From the NCBI GenBank assembly GCA_964580995.1, contig CAZOMV010000024.1, positions 1 through 59,198 of the forward strand: DNA of 59,198 nt, written 5' to 3'. This DNA is from JAKJEP01 sp964580995. GTDB taxonomy: Bacteria; Planctomycetota; Phycisphaerae; Sedimentisphaerales; SM23-30. The translations under genes were made by a program, and so were the position numbers. This document shows, one piece after another, positions 36,715-46,696 of this stretch (positions are counted from its first letter, which is position 1; the number at the start of each line of letters is the position of its first letter). The notes under the pieces were generated by a model. It worked only from the letters and a program-made list of their open reading frames with translations. It ran no database searches and was not told where the DNA came from.

Positions 36715-36775
36715 TCAAACAAACCCAAACGGAGTGTCTGGTTCCCTGGATGGACGTACATGTTGGGAGTTTCGG

Positions 36776-38464
36776 ATGGCAACTCTGGTCTTTTGGGACT
36801 GGCTGGTAATAGCGGCTTATTTTCTGATCCTGATCGTGGTGGTCTGGTGGTCGTCCAGACGGCAGAACACCGCGGCGGACTATTTTTTGGCCGGTCGGAA
36901 CATTGGATGGTTCGTGGTAGGGGCTTCCATGTTCGCCTCCAATATCGGCTCGGAGCACATTGTCGGTCTGGCCGGCAATGGAGCTACCAGCGGCATGGCC
37001 ATGGCCCACTGGGAACTGCATGCCTGGATCATCGTCATGCTGGCGTGGATCTTTGTACCCTTTTATTACCGTTCCGGCGTTTATACCATGCCGGAATTTC
37101 TGGAAAGACGCTACAGCCCCACAGCCCGCTGGATTCTTTCGATCGTTTCCCTGGTGGCGTATGTATTCACGAAAGTTTCCGTTACCGTGTACGCCGGTGC
37201 TCTGGTTTTTCAAACCCTGCTGCCTGATACCTTCGGCAGTCCGCAAAACGCTTTTTGGATCGGGGCTTTTTCGACGGTAATATTAACAGGTATTTACACC
37301 GTTTTTGGGGGGTTGCGGGCGGTGGTCTATACCGATACCGCCCAGGCGATCATTCTGCTGATTGGTTCAGCTTTTATTACCGGTTTTGGCCTGGAAAAGC
37401 TGGGTGGCTGGGGTGAACTGCAATCCATCTGCCGGGAAAACGCCGTCAATTTCGCCCTGTGGCGGCCGCTGAGCGACCCGGATTTCCCCTGGATTGGGAT
37501 TCTGATCGCCTCCCCGATCGTCGGCATCTGGTATTGGTGCACGGATCAATATATCGTCCAGCGGACCCTGGCGGCCAGGGATCTCCAGAATGCCCGGCGC
37601 GGGGCCTTGTGGGGCGGATTTCTAAAGATTTGGCCGGTTTTCATTTTTCTGGTGCCCGGCCTGATTGGGTATGCACTGAATCAGAAAGGTTTTATCACTA
37701 TCCCGACCCGGACAGTCAACGGGCAGGAAGTGGTCAACGGCGATCAGGTTTTCCCGGTGATGGTGATGGGACTCTTGCCAGCCGGGATCCGGGGGCTGGT
37801 GGTGGGGGGGCTGCTGGCGGCCTTGATGAGTTCGCTCTCATCATTGTTCAATTCCTGTGCCTCCCTCTTCACCATCGATATTTACGAGAAAATACGGCCG
37901 GGCTGCTCCCAAAAGCATCTGGTTACGGTGGGTCGGATTGCCACGGGAATTGTAGTGTTGCTGGGGATTCTCTGGATTCCCGTGATGCCGATGATCTCCA
38001 GCGGCGGGCTGTACAAATATCTGCAAAGTGTCCAGGGCTATCTGGCCCCCCCGATTACCGCCGTCTTTCTGTTGGGCCTGTTCTGGAAACGCATCAATGC
38101 CTATGGGGCCGTCTGGGGCCTGGTGCTGGGTTTTATCCTGGGAATTTCCAAATTGACCATCCAGGCCTTTTTTGGGGCCGGAAAATGGGAAACCCCAGCC
38201 TTCCTGGCGGCGGTGGGCGATTGCAATTTCCTCTATTTTTCCGGAGTGCTCTTCGGCATCAGCCTGCTGGTGGTCATCGTCATTTCCCTGCTTACCCCCG
38301 TTCCCGATGCCCGCCAGATTGACGGCCTGACCTTCGCCACCACCTCCCTGCAGGAAAAAAAGATCAACCGGGCCAACTGGAATTTCTGGGATGTCCTGTT
38401 CACTCTGACCATTTTAGCGTTGCTAGCCGGCGTCTATCTCTATTTTTCCTTCTGGCTCCATTAA
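36776..38464 (+). CDS. Sodium:solute symporter (SSS family)
   Basis: A 562-residue membrane protein with about thirteen to fourteen helices. Family marks: AADYFLAGRNIGWFVVGASM, FASNIGSEHIVGLAGNGA, TGIYTVFGGLRAVVYTD and GLLAALMSSLSSLFNSCA, the last including the sodium-site serines. SGLT-type carriers of this branch bring in sugars; given the uronate genes on both sides, a sugar or sugar acid is likely. GGGAG six bases before the ATG at 36776 fixes the start; the frame is open 42 bases further upstream. It follows the lipoproteins by 61 bases. Confidence 0.88.
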   Translation: MATLVFWDWLVIAAYFLILIVVVWWSSRRQNTAADYFLAGRNIGWFVVGASMFASNIGSEHIVGLAGNGATSGMAMAHWELHAWIIVMLAWIFVPFYYRSGVYTMPEFLERRYSPTARWILSIVSLVAYVFTKVSVTVYAGALVFQTLLPDTFGSPQNAFWIGAFSTVILTGIYTVFGGLRAVVYTDTAQAIILLIGSAFITGFGLEKLGGWGELQSICRENAVNFALWRPLSDPDFPWIGILIASPIVGIWYWCTDQYIVQRTLAARDLQNARRGALWGGFLKIWPVFIFLVPGLIGYALNQKGFITIPTRTVNGQEVVNGDQVFPVMVMGLLPAGIRGLVVGGLLAALMSSLSSLFNSCASLFTIDIYEKIRPGCSQKHLVTVGRIATGIVVLLGILWIPVMPMISSGGLYKYLQSVQGYLAPPITAVFLLGLFWKRINAYGAVWGLVLGFILGISKLTIQAFFGAGKWETPAFLAAVGDCNFLYFSGVLFGISLLVVIVISLLTPVPDARQIDGLTFATTSLQEKKINRANWNFWDVLFTLTILALLAGVYLYFSFWLH

Positions 38465-38701
38465 AACACTCCAGCCGAAGTTTTGTAGAAGGGAGGATGA
38501 ATCCTACTCTGATAAGGCTGCATTGTCTCGGTCGATCCTGCGTTTTTGTATTTTTTACTGCTTGATTTTTATGACAAATCTGGTATTCTAAGGGAAAGGA
38601 GTCTTCGTGGTGCAACTGAACAAGGACAGGTAACGTGATATGGAAAATCCCTGTGAATACGAGAATAGCCGAATCCACTGAATTTTTGGGAGAAAACGCT
38701 T

Positions 38702-41059
38702 ATGTGTCGTGCAAGTTTTGTATTTTTAACCATTGTTTTTTGTAATTTTAATCTATTTGCCGGTTGGAATATCGAAGTGATTGATGATGGCGGGATGTAT
38801 TCCCGTCTGGCAGTCATAAAGGGGCAGCCGGCCATAGCCTATCAGGGGTATTTGGACGAACTCAAATATGCTCGCTACAACGGTAGCAATTGGGATTTCG
38901 AAACGGTCGATAACGACGACTATGTGGCAGGGACAGCGCTGGCCGTTCTTCCCGACGGCAATCCAGGTATCGCATACTATGAATTTCTGGAAAAAGATCT
39001 GAAATATGCCTGGTATGACGGCGCCGCCTGGCACAATACCATTGTGGAAAGTTCGGGAATCACCGGCAAGTTTCCTTCCCTGGCCGTGATCGGGGGCCAG
39101 CCGGCCATCAGCTATTTCGATGATGCCGTTGACGACCTGGAATATGCTCGCTGGGACGGCAGTACATGGCAGATCACTACCGTCGATGCGGCGGTATCGA
39201 TCTATTCCAATTCCTATACGAGCTTGATTGCCCTGCCGGACGGCAATCCGGCTATTGCCTATTGCAGCGGCACCGTTTTGAAATATGCCTGGTTTGACGG
39301 CTCGCTCTGGCAGGTGCAATCGGTGGACACCACGGCTACGGTGGGCCGCTTCGCCAGCATGGCCCTGCTGCCCTCCGGCCGGCCAGCGATTTCCTACTAT
39401 GATGTAACCTACCAGCGTCTGAAATACGCCTGCCTGAATGGCGCCAATACCTGGGAAATCGTGATCGTGGACGACGGATTCTATAGTTTAAATGACTTTG
39501 GTATGTATAACAGCCTGGCGATACTGCCCAACGGCAGCCCGGCAATCTCCTATTTTGATAATTACGCGGGCAATCTCTGGTTTGCCTGGTTTGATAATGG
39601 ACTCTGGAATAAGGCCAAGATCGATGGCAATTATGAAAGCGGCGATGGGTACTATTCCTCCCTTGCCGTTTTGCCGGATCATACCCTCGGTATCAGTTAT
39701 CATCAGGACGACAACTATATCCTGAAAATGGCCCGCACCAGTACTGCCGTTCCCGCCGCACTCTCGAATGTCCATTACACCGCCACCGCCTGGACCGCCA
39801 GAGACGGACAGGTCATCGCAAACGATCATTTGGCCCAGAGCCGCGCCGATCTGTGCGGCGAAGGTTCCGGCTATGTTTCTTCCCATGTTTCACTGAGCAG
39901 CTATCTGCCCGGCAATTATGCCGGTGAAATCACGCTGGGGGGCCAGGCGTGCGATTCGCAAGAGTGTCTCGCCTGGGATGAAACCACCGGCGAATGTCTG
40001 GAGTGGCTGCCGATCCACGAAGAGCCGGGCGATGCCAACGGCCGATTGCAGGTGCACCTGGACCTTGTCCCCTCCCCGGACAAACCGCTGGGCGCGGCTG
40101 CGTATCTGTATCTCAATGTCCTGCTCAGCGGCGAGGAGATGGGAGTCTCCGAATCGATGTCGGTGAAAATCTATCGCAACGGCTCGCTGGCGGCGGAGAA
40201 TATCCAGGAAGCTGCCTATGTCAGGGCGGAGATCGGCGACAGCCTCGACGTGGATGTATATCTTGAGATAACCGGCGACGAGTCCTACCGGCGGCAGGCG
40301 GATATTACCATCCAGATTCTCGACCAGAAGTCAGCGGATCTGTGCGGCCCCTATGCACCGGCGCCTGACGGCAGTGTGGATCTGTTCGATCTGGTGTGTC
40401 TGGCGGAAAACTGGCTCGCAGCCGACTGTCTCGAACCGGATTTCTGCGGCGGCGCGGACCTGAATGCGGACCAGAGTGTAAACCTCGTGGATGTTGCATT
40501 GATGTCGCAAGACTGGCTGGAGGGCTATATCCCCACTCCGCCCGGTTGGGCAAAATTCTATGAAGAAACCCTGGACACGGATCCCGGCTGGACCGCTGAA
40601 GGGTTGTGGGAGTTTGGCCAGCCCACCGGTGAAGGCGGAAATGATGACGGCGGCGGACCCGATCCGGTCGCTGGATACACCGGCGACAATGTCTATGGGT
40701 ACAACCTGGCGGGGAACTATACCGACGATCTTCCGGAGACCTATCTGACTTCCACGCCCATCGATTGCACCGGCTGGGTGAATGTGCAACTTATGTTTTG
40801 GCGCTGGCTGGGAGTGGAACAGTCATCGTATGACCATGCGTATCTCCAGATTAGCAATAATGGCTCGGATTGGGTGGTTATTTGGGAAAATACTTCTGAA
40901 GTTTCCGATTTGACCTGGAAGCGGATCGATATCGACATTTCCGCCCTGGCCGATAACCAGCCCACCGTTTATCTGCGCTGGACCATGGGCAGCACGGACG
41001 ACAGTGTCACCTACTGTGGCTGGAACATAGACGATGTCCAGCTATGGGGAAATCCCTGA
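38702..41059 (+). CDS. Secreted repeat protein with dockerin-like and jelly-roll parts
   Basis: A 785-residue exported protein. After a signal peptide it has at least six repeats of about 45 residues with the core GNPAIAYxD and LKYAxxDGxxW, which probably form a beta-propeller (about residues 20-345). A middle beta-sandwich region follows, then a dockerin-like pair (PDGSVDLFDLVCLAENWL and DLNADQSVNLVDVALMSQDWL) at about 555-610. The last 165 residues form a jelly-roll/MAM-like domain ending in YCGWNIDDVQLWG. No PEP-CTERM tail. GGGAG before the ATG supports the start. It resembles many exported proteins of Phycisphaerae; function unknown. Confidence 0.78.
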   Translation: MCRASFVFLTIVFCNFNLFAGWNIEVIDDGGMYSRLAVIKGQPAIAYQGYLDELKYARYNGSNWDFETVDNDDYVAGTALAVLPDGNPGIAYYEFLEKDLKYAWYDGAAWHNTIVESSGITGKFPSLAVIGGQPAISYFDDAVDDLEYARWDGSTWQITTVDAAVSIYSNSYTSLIALPDGNPAIAYCSGTVLKYAWFDGSLWQVQSVDTTATVGRFASMALLPSGRPAISYYDVTYQRLKYACLNGANTWEIVIVDDGFYSLNDFGMYNSLAILPNGSPAISYFDNYAGNLWFAWFDNGLWNKAKIDGNYESGDGYYSSLAVLPDHTLGISYHQDDNYILKMARTSTAVPAALSNVHYTATAWTARDGQVIANDHLAQSRADLCGEGSGYVSSHVSLSSYLPGNYAGEITLGGQACDSQECLAWDETTGECLEWLPIHEEPGDANGRLQVHLDLVPSPDKPLGAAAYLYLNVLLSGEEMGVSESMSVKIYRNGSLAAENIQEAAYVRAEIGDSLDVDVYLEITGDESYRRQADITIQILDQKSADLCGPYAPAPDGSVDLFDLVCLAENWLAADCLEPDFCGGADLNADQSVNLVDVALMSQDWLEGYIPTPPGWAKFYEETLDTDPGWTAEGLWEFGQPTGEGGNDDGGGPDPVAGYTGDNVYGYNLAGNYTDDLPETYLTSTPIDCTGWVNVQLMFWRWLGVEQSSYDHAYLQISNNGSDWVVIWENTSEVSDLTWKRIDIDISALADNQPTVYLRWTMGSTDDSVTYCGWNIDDVQLWGNP

Positions 41060-41089
41060 TCGCGGTTTCCGATAGAATAAACATAAAAA

Positions 41090-41130
41090 AACCCGCTGTT
41101 CGGTCAACCGGAATAGCGGGTTTTCTTTTT
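41090..41130 (+). terminator. Rho-independent terminator of the secreted repeat protein
   Basis: Arms AACCCGCT and AGCGGGTT with an inner CGG/CCG pair, followed by TTCTTTTTT on the plus strand. Ends the gene at 38702. Confidence 0.85.
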
Positions 41131-41194
41131 TGTGAATTCTAACCTCCATTTTGCAAAACTTCAGTTCTGTTTTTAGAGGTTTCCAAAATCCTGC

Positions 41195-41284
41195 TTACCG
41201 TTGGATCCGGCCCGAGGCATCCCCTTTCACCAGCGCCATAACTTCGTCCATTGACACCAGGTTGAAATCCCGATGGATCGTGTC
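41195..41284 (-). pseudogene. Relic of the 3' end of a kdgK gene
   Basis: These 90 bases encode, on the minus strand, DTIHRDFNLVSMDEVMALVK and then GDASGRIQR and a stop. It matches the last 28 residues of kdgK at 43481 except for one Leu-to-Met change, and the DNA differs at about one base in eight. Nothing to its right resembles kdgK. It is a remnant of a second kdgK copy or of a duplication, on the other side of the broken hydrolase gene. Confidence 0.85.
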
Positions 41285-41628
41285 TTGTGCCGTGGAAAAA
41301 AGGCCGCCCGCCGGCATGTTTTGGTTTGACTTGGCTGCCGTGAAGGAGGATGAGGGCAACGCTGGGAAGCGAACCCAACCTCCGATCGTCTTCTTGGTGC
41401 CATACGGCATGGGGCGGCATCTTCCGGTACCGCCCATATTTACGACATCCACTTATCATGCCGGAGGCCACCATGCGATAAATCCATTTCCTCTAACCTT
41501 TCAAGAACAAGCAACTTTTTCGGAGTTGAACCAAAAAATTATTCTTAGGAATATACATAGATTAGACTTGTAAATGGGAAATGCCAGAAATAGCATAATT
41601 GATTTAAATCACTTGGAAAGGAATTTTT
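41285..41628. other. Intergenic region with kdgK-relic flank
   Basis: About 340 bases upstream of the hydrolase gene. The plus-strand frame in it reads VKEDEGNAGKRTQPPIVFLV and similar, but has no ribosome site or family match. I see no gene. The last 70 bases before 41629 are AT-rich and should hold the promoter; AAAGGA is six bases before the ATG. Confidence 0.4.
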
Positions 41629-43359
41629 ATGAGAAAAGCGTTTTGGGCCACATGGATAATGATTCCCTGTTATATGGCTAATCTCCTGGCAGCAGAAAAA
41701 GTATTTATGGGGGAAAATCTGAAGGGAAATGGTTATAGCATTGCAGTAAAAGATGAAGGTTCCATCTTGGTCGATTCAAAAGTTGACGGCCGAATTAATT
41801 TGAAGCGAGTGATGGAACTGGGAGGGCAGAATCTACTCTACGTTTGCAATCCGGATCTAAATTATCTACCTTACTTTATTGTGCCTGAACCTGGCGGTCC
41901 GGGCGGCGATCATGCCTGGAATCATAACATCGGTCGTTGGTTGGATGCGATGTTGCGTCTGGAGGATGCAATTGGATTCGAAATTCCAGCCGAGCAAGAA
42001 AAGAGCATGGTGGAAAATCTGCGTAAATTCTGTGAGAATCCGGACAATCTCCCTTTTGGTCCGCGTGATAACTGGCTGGGCATACAACCCGATTGTTATG
42101 TGCACTCGTTTCGTGAATATATCCTGGCTGTCAATGCCCTCGTGCGTTATCGCAACAGTAAATGGGCCGCGGAACTGGGACACAAAATGCTGGAATCCAT
42201 TGAACATGCCACCAATCCGGATGGTACGCTGGCATTAAAAAATCTGGACACATATGTCAACTACTACAAACCTGCTTCTCCGGATATTATTTGCCCAGAT
42301 GGAACCGATGATGCTGCTCCACATGGCGTGACGGATCGGGCTATAGAAGCATTGGTTTGGTATTATCAGGCTACGGGGGATCCCCTGGCCATAAAACTGG
42401 CCGATCGTTTTGCTCGTTACCATCTGAAGAACAGTACAAATCCGGATGGCAGTTTGAATGTCACTTCACGGCTACCTCATCCGATCGGCCATACCCATTC
42501 GTACCTGGGCGGTTTGCGAGGTTTGTTTTTATTCGGCCAGTTGACCAGGTAACACGAATTTATGGATGCGGTAAAATCAACCTATGAAGTTACGGTTAAA
42601 AGTTTTGTTCGGGAGTCAGGATACGCTTGCCATGACCTTGGGACGGTCCCCGAAACGGTAACCAACATCCCCGAAAGTGCTTCTCCCGGCGATGCGGCTC
42701 AGTTGGCGTTGTGGCTGGGCCTGCAGACAGGACATATAGAATACCTCGATGATGCCGAACGATGGGTGCGGGCGAAAATCATTCCGTCCCAGTGTCCGGC
42801 ACAATATGCTCGCGATGCGGAAGGGAACTTGGATTTGCGGATCCTCGGTGCATGGAGTTGTTATTTGCATCCCCAGGGAGGTTTGCGGTCCTATACGGAT
42901 GTAACCGCGGCTGTATTACATAGTTTATGTGATATGTATAAGCATATTGCCATTCGTGACGAAGCGGGCCTGACAGTCTATTTCCATTTCGATTACGAAG
43001 ACAAAAACGTGCAAATCATCAGCGAACGTAACGACGAGGCAAAACTAACCATTATTCCCAAACAGAAAGACAATGTCTTTGTGCGGATTCCAAAGTGGGT
43101 ACCTGCCGATTCGGTCCGGTTAACCGTGGGAGGAAAAAGCGTTCCTGTTAAAATGATGGGCGACTTCGCCTTCATTGAACGTGTATTTTTGCCGGATAAC
43201 ATGACAATTGTAATCGAATATGGCCTTCCGGTTAAAACAACTGTGGAAGTGATTAACAACGTTGAATATCATTACACATGGAAAGGCGATGAGATTATCG
43301 GTGCCTGTCCTAACACAGACGCAAAACCGATGTATCCCAAAGGGGAAGGTTGTAAATAA
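41629..43359 (+). pseudogene. Exported glycoside hydrolase-like gene with an in-frame stop
   Basis: One reading frame of 577 codons interrupted by a single TAA at 42550-42552. The first part (307 residues) has a signal peptide (ATWIMIPCYMANLLAA) and an alpha/alpha-toroid-like pattern (AWNHNIGRWLDAMLRLEDA, then IEHATNPDGTLALKN). Right after the stop the frame goes on with HEFMDAVKSTYEVTVKSFV and STGDAAQLAL-like SPGDAAQLALWL, and ends in a beta-sandwich with VRIPKWVPADSVRLTVGG. The whole resembles a GH127-like toroid hydrolase, at low certainty. The stop replaces what looks like a Gln codon (CAA to TAA). It could be a true pseudogene, a recent mutation or a sequencing error. Confidence 0.72.
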
Positions 43360-43424
43360 AATTTTTGTACTTGTCACCACTTAATCGGACAGGCACGGAT
43401 CAACATCGCCATTTTTTAATAAAA

Positions 43425-43460
43425 AGCCCTCTGCCGGCATCGACAGAGGGCTGGTTTTTT
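43425..43460. terminator. Bidirectional terminator between hydrolase and kdgK
   Basis: Nine-base arms AGCCCTCTG and CAGAGGGCT. GGTTTTTT follows on the plus strand and TTTTTATT on the minus strand, so it can end both convergent genes. Confidence 0.85.
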
Positions 43461-43480
43461 CAGTTAGAATGGACTTTCGG

Positions 43481-44518
43481 TCAGCGTTGGATTCGGCCGG
43501 AGGCATCGCCTTTCACCAGCGCCATAACCTCATCCAGCGATACCAGGTTAAAATCCCGATGGATCGTATGCTTCAAACAAGAGGCCGCCGCCGCGAATTC
43601 CACCGTATCCTGCATGGACCAGCCGTTCAGCAGGCCGTAAATCACGCCTGACGAAAACGCATCGCCGCCGCCAATCCGGTCCACAATATGGTCGATATGA
43701 TACACCCGGCTGAAGTAGCTCTTCTTGCCGTCGTAGATCATCCCCGACCAGTCGTTGACGCTGGCCGAAATGCTCTCTCGCAGCGAAATCGAAACATATT
43801 TCAGATTGAATTTCTTCACCAGTTGCCGTGCCACATCCTCATAGCCATCCTTGTTCAGTTTCCCGGAGGTGATATCCGTCTGGCTGGCGTGGATGCCGAA
43901 CAGCGTCTGCGCCTCTTCCTCGTTGGTGAACAGCACATCCACATACTGCATCAGGTCGGTCATCACCTGGCTGGCCTTTTCCTTGGACCACAGCTTCTTG
44001 CGGAAATTCAGATCGCAGCTAATGGTAACGCCCGCCTTCTTGGCCGCGATGCACGCCTCTTTGGTGATCTCCGCCACGCTGTCCGCCAGCGCCGGAGTGA
44101 TTCCGGTGAAATGGAACCAGTCCTTGCCCGCGAAAATCTCATCCCACGGGAAATCGCCCACCCGCATCTCCGTAATGGCACTGCCCTTGCGGTTATACAA
44201 AAACGTCGAGGGCCGCTGTGAGACGCCCGTCTCGACATAATAAATCCCCAGCCGGAAGCCTCGCGTCTGCACATAATCAATATTATGCCCGTACTGACGC
44301 ATCGCATTCAAACACGCCTGTCCCACCGCGTTATCCGGCACCGCCGAAACCACATAGCTTTCCATCCCGTAATTCACCAGCGAGACGCCCACGTTCGCCT
44401 CCGCTCCGGTGTAATCCACCTCAAATTCCCGCGCCTGTACGATCCGCTCATAATGCTTGGTCGCCAGCCGCATCATCAACTCCCCGAAAAATACCGCCTT
44501 CTTCTTATTGCTTGCCAT
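43481..44518 (-). CDS. kdgK: 2-keto-3-deoxygluconate kinase (PfkB family)
   Basis: A 345-residue PfkB-type sugar kinase. The start VFFGELMMRLA, the substrate region YTGAEANVGVSLVNYG, the CDLNFRKKLW segment and FTNEEEAQTLFG are all typical of KDG kinases. The C-terminal signature DRIGGGDAF carries the catalytic base Asp286. It phosphorylates 2-keto-3-deoxygluconate to KDPG for the aldolase encoded 12 bases upstream on the same strand. AGAGG nine bases before the ATG supports the start. The last 28 codons are duplicated as a relic at 41195. Confidence 0.9.
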   Translation of the reverse strand: MASNKKKAVFFGELMMRLATKHYERIVQAREFEVDYTGAEANVGVSLVNYGMESYVVSAVPDNAVGQACLNAMRQYGHNIDYVQTRGFRLGIYYVETGVSQRPSTFLYNRKGSAITEMRVGDFPWDEIFAGKDWFHFTGITPALADSVAEITKEACIAAKKAGVTISCDLNFRKKLWSKEKASQVMTDLMQYVDVLFTNEEEAQTLFGIHASQTDITSGKLNKDGYEDVARQLVKKFNLKYVSISLRESISASVNDWSGMIYDGKKSYFSRVYHIDHIVDRIGGGDAFSSGVIYGLLNGWSMQDTVEFAAAASCLKHTIHRDFNLVSLDEVMALVKGDASGRIQR

Positions 44519-44530
44519 AGTATAAAACCT

Positions 44531-45187
44531 CTACTTTCCTGCCCGTGTGTCTTTGATGATCTGTGTGAATCGTTTTGCATTGTCCGTGATTTGTTTGTAA
44601 TTTTTGCTGTTAATCAATTCGTTGCTCACCAGTGCCGTCCCGGTCCCCACCGCAATCGCGCCGGCCTTGATAAACGCGCCCACCGTCTCAAAATTGATCC
44701 CCTTGGTCGGCAGCAGTTCAATCTGCGGCAGCGGTTCCTTCACCGCTTTCAAAAAGCCCGGCCCGCCGATATCCGCCGGGAAAATCTTCACCACATCCGC
44801 CCCGCCCTTCCATGCCGCCATGATCTCACCCGGCGTATAAGCCCCCGGCATCACCGGAATGCTGTACCGGTTGCAAAGCTGCACCACCTCCGGTTCATAC
44901 GTCGGCCCCACCACAAAACTTGCGCCTGCCAGGATCACCGCCCGCGCCGTCTCCGAATCCAGCACCGTGCCGGCTCCCACATAAATGTCTTCCTTCAGCA
45001 CCTGGGCACTGGCTCCTTCGATAATTTTCAGGGCACCCGGAATCGTCATGGTGATCTCGATAAATTTCACCCCGCCGTCCCGCAGCGCCTTCGCCGCCCC
45101 CACCAGGTCGCCCGGATTATCCGTTCGAATCACCGCCACTACCCCCGTCTCCCGCAGCGCCGTCAGTAATTCAATTTTATTCTTCAT
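44531..45187 (-). CDS. eda: KDPG/KHG aldolase
   Basis: A 218-residue aldolase. The general base Glu44 is in EITMT, the Schiff-base lysine Lys134 is in VVKIFPA, and the GAGTVLD and GPTYEPEVV segments fit the family. It splits KDPG into pyruvate and glyceraldehyde 3-phosphate. It comes first in the pair eda-kdgK, with a 12-base gap. AAAGGA lies close upstream of the ATG. Confidence 0.92.
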   Translation of the reverse strand: MKNKIELLTALRETGVVAVIRTDNPGDLVGAAKALRDGGVKFIEITMTIPGALKIIEGASAQVLKEDIYVGAGTVLDSETARAVILAGASFVVGPTYEPEVVQLCNRYSIPVMPGAYTPGEIMAAWKGGADVVKIFPADIGGPGFLKAVKEPLPQIELLPTKGINFETVGAFIKAGAIAVGTGTALVSNELINSKNYKQITDNAKRFTQIIKDTRAGK

Positions 45188-45261
45188 CTTTCCTTTTGTT
45201 TCCTATTAATCATGTCATTATCAATAAGAAAAACCTTTTCCTTATTTTCGCTTTTTGATTT

Positions 45262-46410
45262 TTACAGTTTTATCGGGTATTGTCCAGACTTTTTCGCCTC
45301 GTCAAGCATCGCCTCAATATTCTCCAGCGGCACATCCGGCTGAATGCTGTGCACCGCCGCCAAAACATACCCGCCGCCCGGCGCCAGGTCCTTGATCCGC
45401 CTCCGTACCTCGGCCCGTACCTCCGCCGGCGTCCCCTTGGGCAGCACCGTCTGCGTATCAATCCCGCCGCAAAACGATATCCGGTCCCCGAACTCCCGCT
45501 TCAGCCGTGCGGTGTCCCCCATATCCTTGGCCGATACCTGCACCGGGTTCAGTAAATCCACCCCCACATCAATCAAATCCTCCATCAGCGGATACACATC
45601 CCCGCAGGTATGGAAAAAGATCTTCGCCTTGCTCTTCTGGTGCACTTTCTCAATCAGGGCCGCGTGCGACGGCTTGACCAGATCCCGGTACATCTGTGGC
45701 GAAAACATCGGCGCATTTTGCGTGCCCATATCATCGCCCATCAGGTAGATATCGATGTAGTCGCCCACCGCGTCCAGAAACTGATCCGTCGCCTCCACCA
45801 TCAGGCTGGTAATTTTGCCCAGCAGCGCCAGGAAAAAGTCCTGGTTCATCGCCATATCCACCATCGTATTCTCCAGCCCGCGTAAATGCAGGATTTTCTC
45901 CACCGTATTCGGCCCGATACTGCCGATGATGGCATAGTCCGTCGTTTCCCGCAGCTTGCGCACCTCCTCCCGGATCCCGGCAAACCGGCTCGGATGCGCC
46001 ACCTGCGGCCACGGATACTTCTCAATATCGTCCAGCGTCGCGTTTTCCAGCGGCATCCCCTTGTACGGCGGGCTGAAATACACCCCGCCCGGCTCCTGCT
46101 GCCACCGGATTCCCCACTCATCGATAAACGCCTCCTCCGAGATTACTTTACTCAAGGTGGAAGGGGCCGCCTTGGCATAAAACGGAATCCCGTCCCCGCC
46201 GTAATGCTCGATCACCTTCCGGTCCAGCAGCGTATAGCGGTCCGCCCGCGAGATCAGTTTGGTCTCCGACTGGATCCCTAGCCGTTTTTTGATCTTGTCA
46301 TACCCTTTGGCATGGATCGACGTCGAACCGGTTGCCCCAAAAAACACGGGTACCCGGTCCGGTTCTTCATGATTTAACGCACACAACACTCGTTCTCGGG
46401 ATGTCAACAT
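45262..46410 (-). CDS. Uroporphyrinogen decarboxylase-family protein (MtaA-like)
   Basis: A 382-residue protein of the UroD/MtaA/CmuA superfamily. It starts with the family pattern MLTSRERVLCALNHEEPDRVP and has a TIM-barrel. Likely metal ligands are His and Cys in FFHTCGDVYPLMEDL and Cys in ISFCGGIDTQ; this favours a zinc-dependent methyl transfer role over haem synthesis. The gene is beside eda and kdgK, where such proteins are common in Planctomycetes without known function. The in-frame ATG at 46425 is five codons upstream; GGAG placed nine bases before the ATG at 46410 favours the latter. Confidence 0.8.
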   Translation of the reverse strand: MLTSRERVLCALNHEEPDRVPVFFGATGSTSIHAKGYDKIKKRLGIQSETKLISRADRYTLLDRKVIEHYGGDGIPFYAKAAPSTLSKVISEEAFIDEWGIRWQQEPGGVYFSPPYKGMPLENATLDDIEKYPWPQVAHPSRFAGIREEVRKLRETTDYAIIGSIGPNTVEKILHLRGLENTMVDMAMNQDFFLALLGKITSLMVEATDQFLDAVGDYIDIYLMGDDMGTQNAPMFSPQMYRDLVKPSHAALIEKVHQKSKAKIFFHTCGDVYPLMEDLIDVGVDLLNPVQVSAKDMGDTARLKREFGDRISFCGGIDTQTVLPKGTPAEVRAEVRRRIKDLAPGGGYVLAAVHSIQPDVPLENIEAMLDEAKKSGQYPIKL

Positions 46411-46696
46411 TTCATTCTTCTCCATGTATCGTTACGCCTGAAACCCGCCAGGCCTTTCCCATAAATCACTAACTACCTGATTAATCGCTATTTAGATAGA
46501 CAAATGCCTCTGCGATTCTTCCAGCTTCCTGCCGCCATCATAATCGCTTTCTTTCATTTAGATTGTGCCATATGTTACAATCTCGACCGCCCGCGTCAAT
46601 ATTATTCCCAGATACTTTTCTCTCACCGCCCCAATGCTCTTTGACAAACGGCCTTTCTATAATTACAATTTTGCCAATACTTTACTTGAGATTACT

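Noticed and set aside
41285..41500. Transposase remnant in the gap next to the kdgK relic
   Set aside because: The translated pieces match no transposase motif that I can name, and no terminal inverted repeats are visible.
44285..45169. 294-codon plus-strand frame over kdgK and eda
   Set aside because: Arg/His-rich translation opposite two well-defined minus-strand genes.
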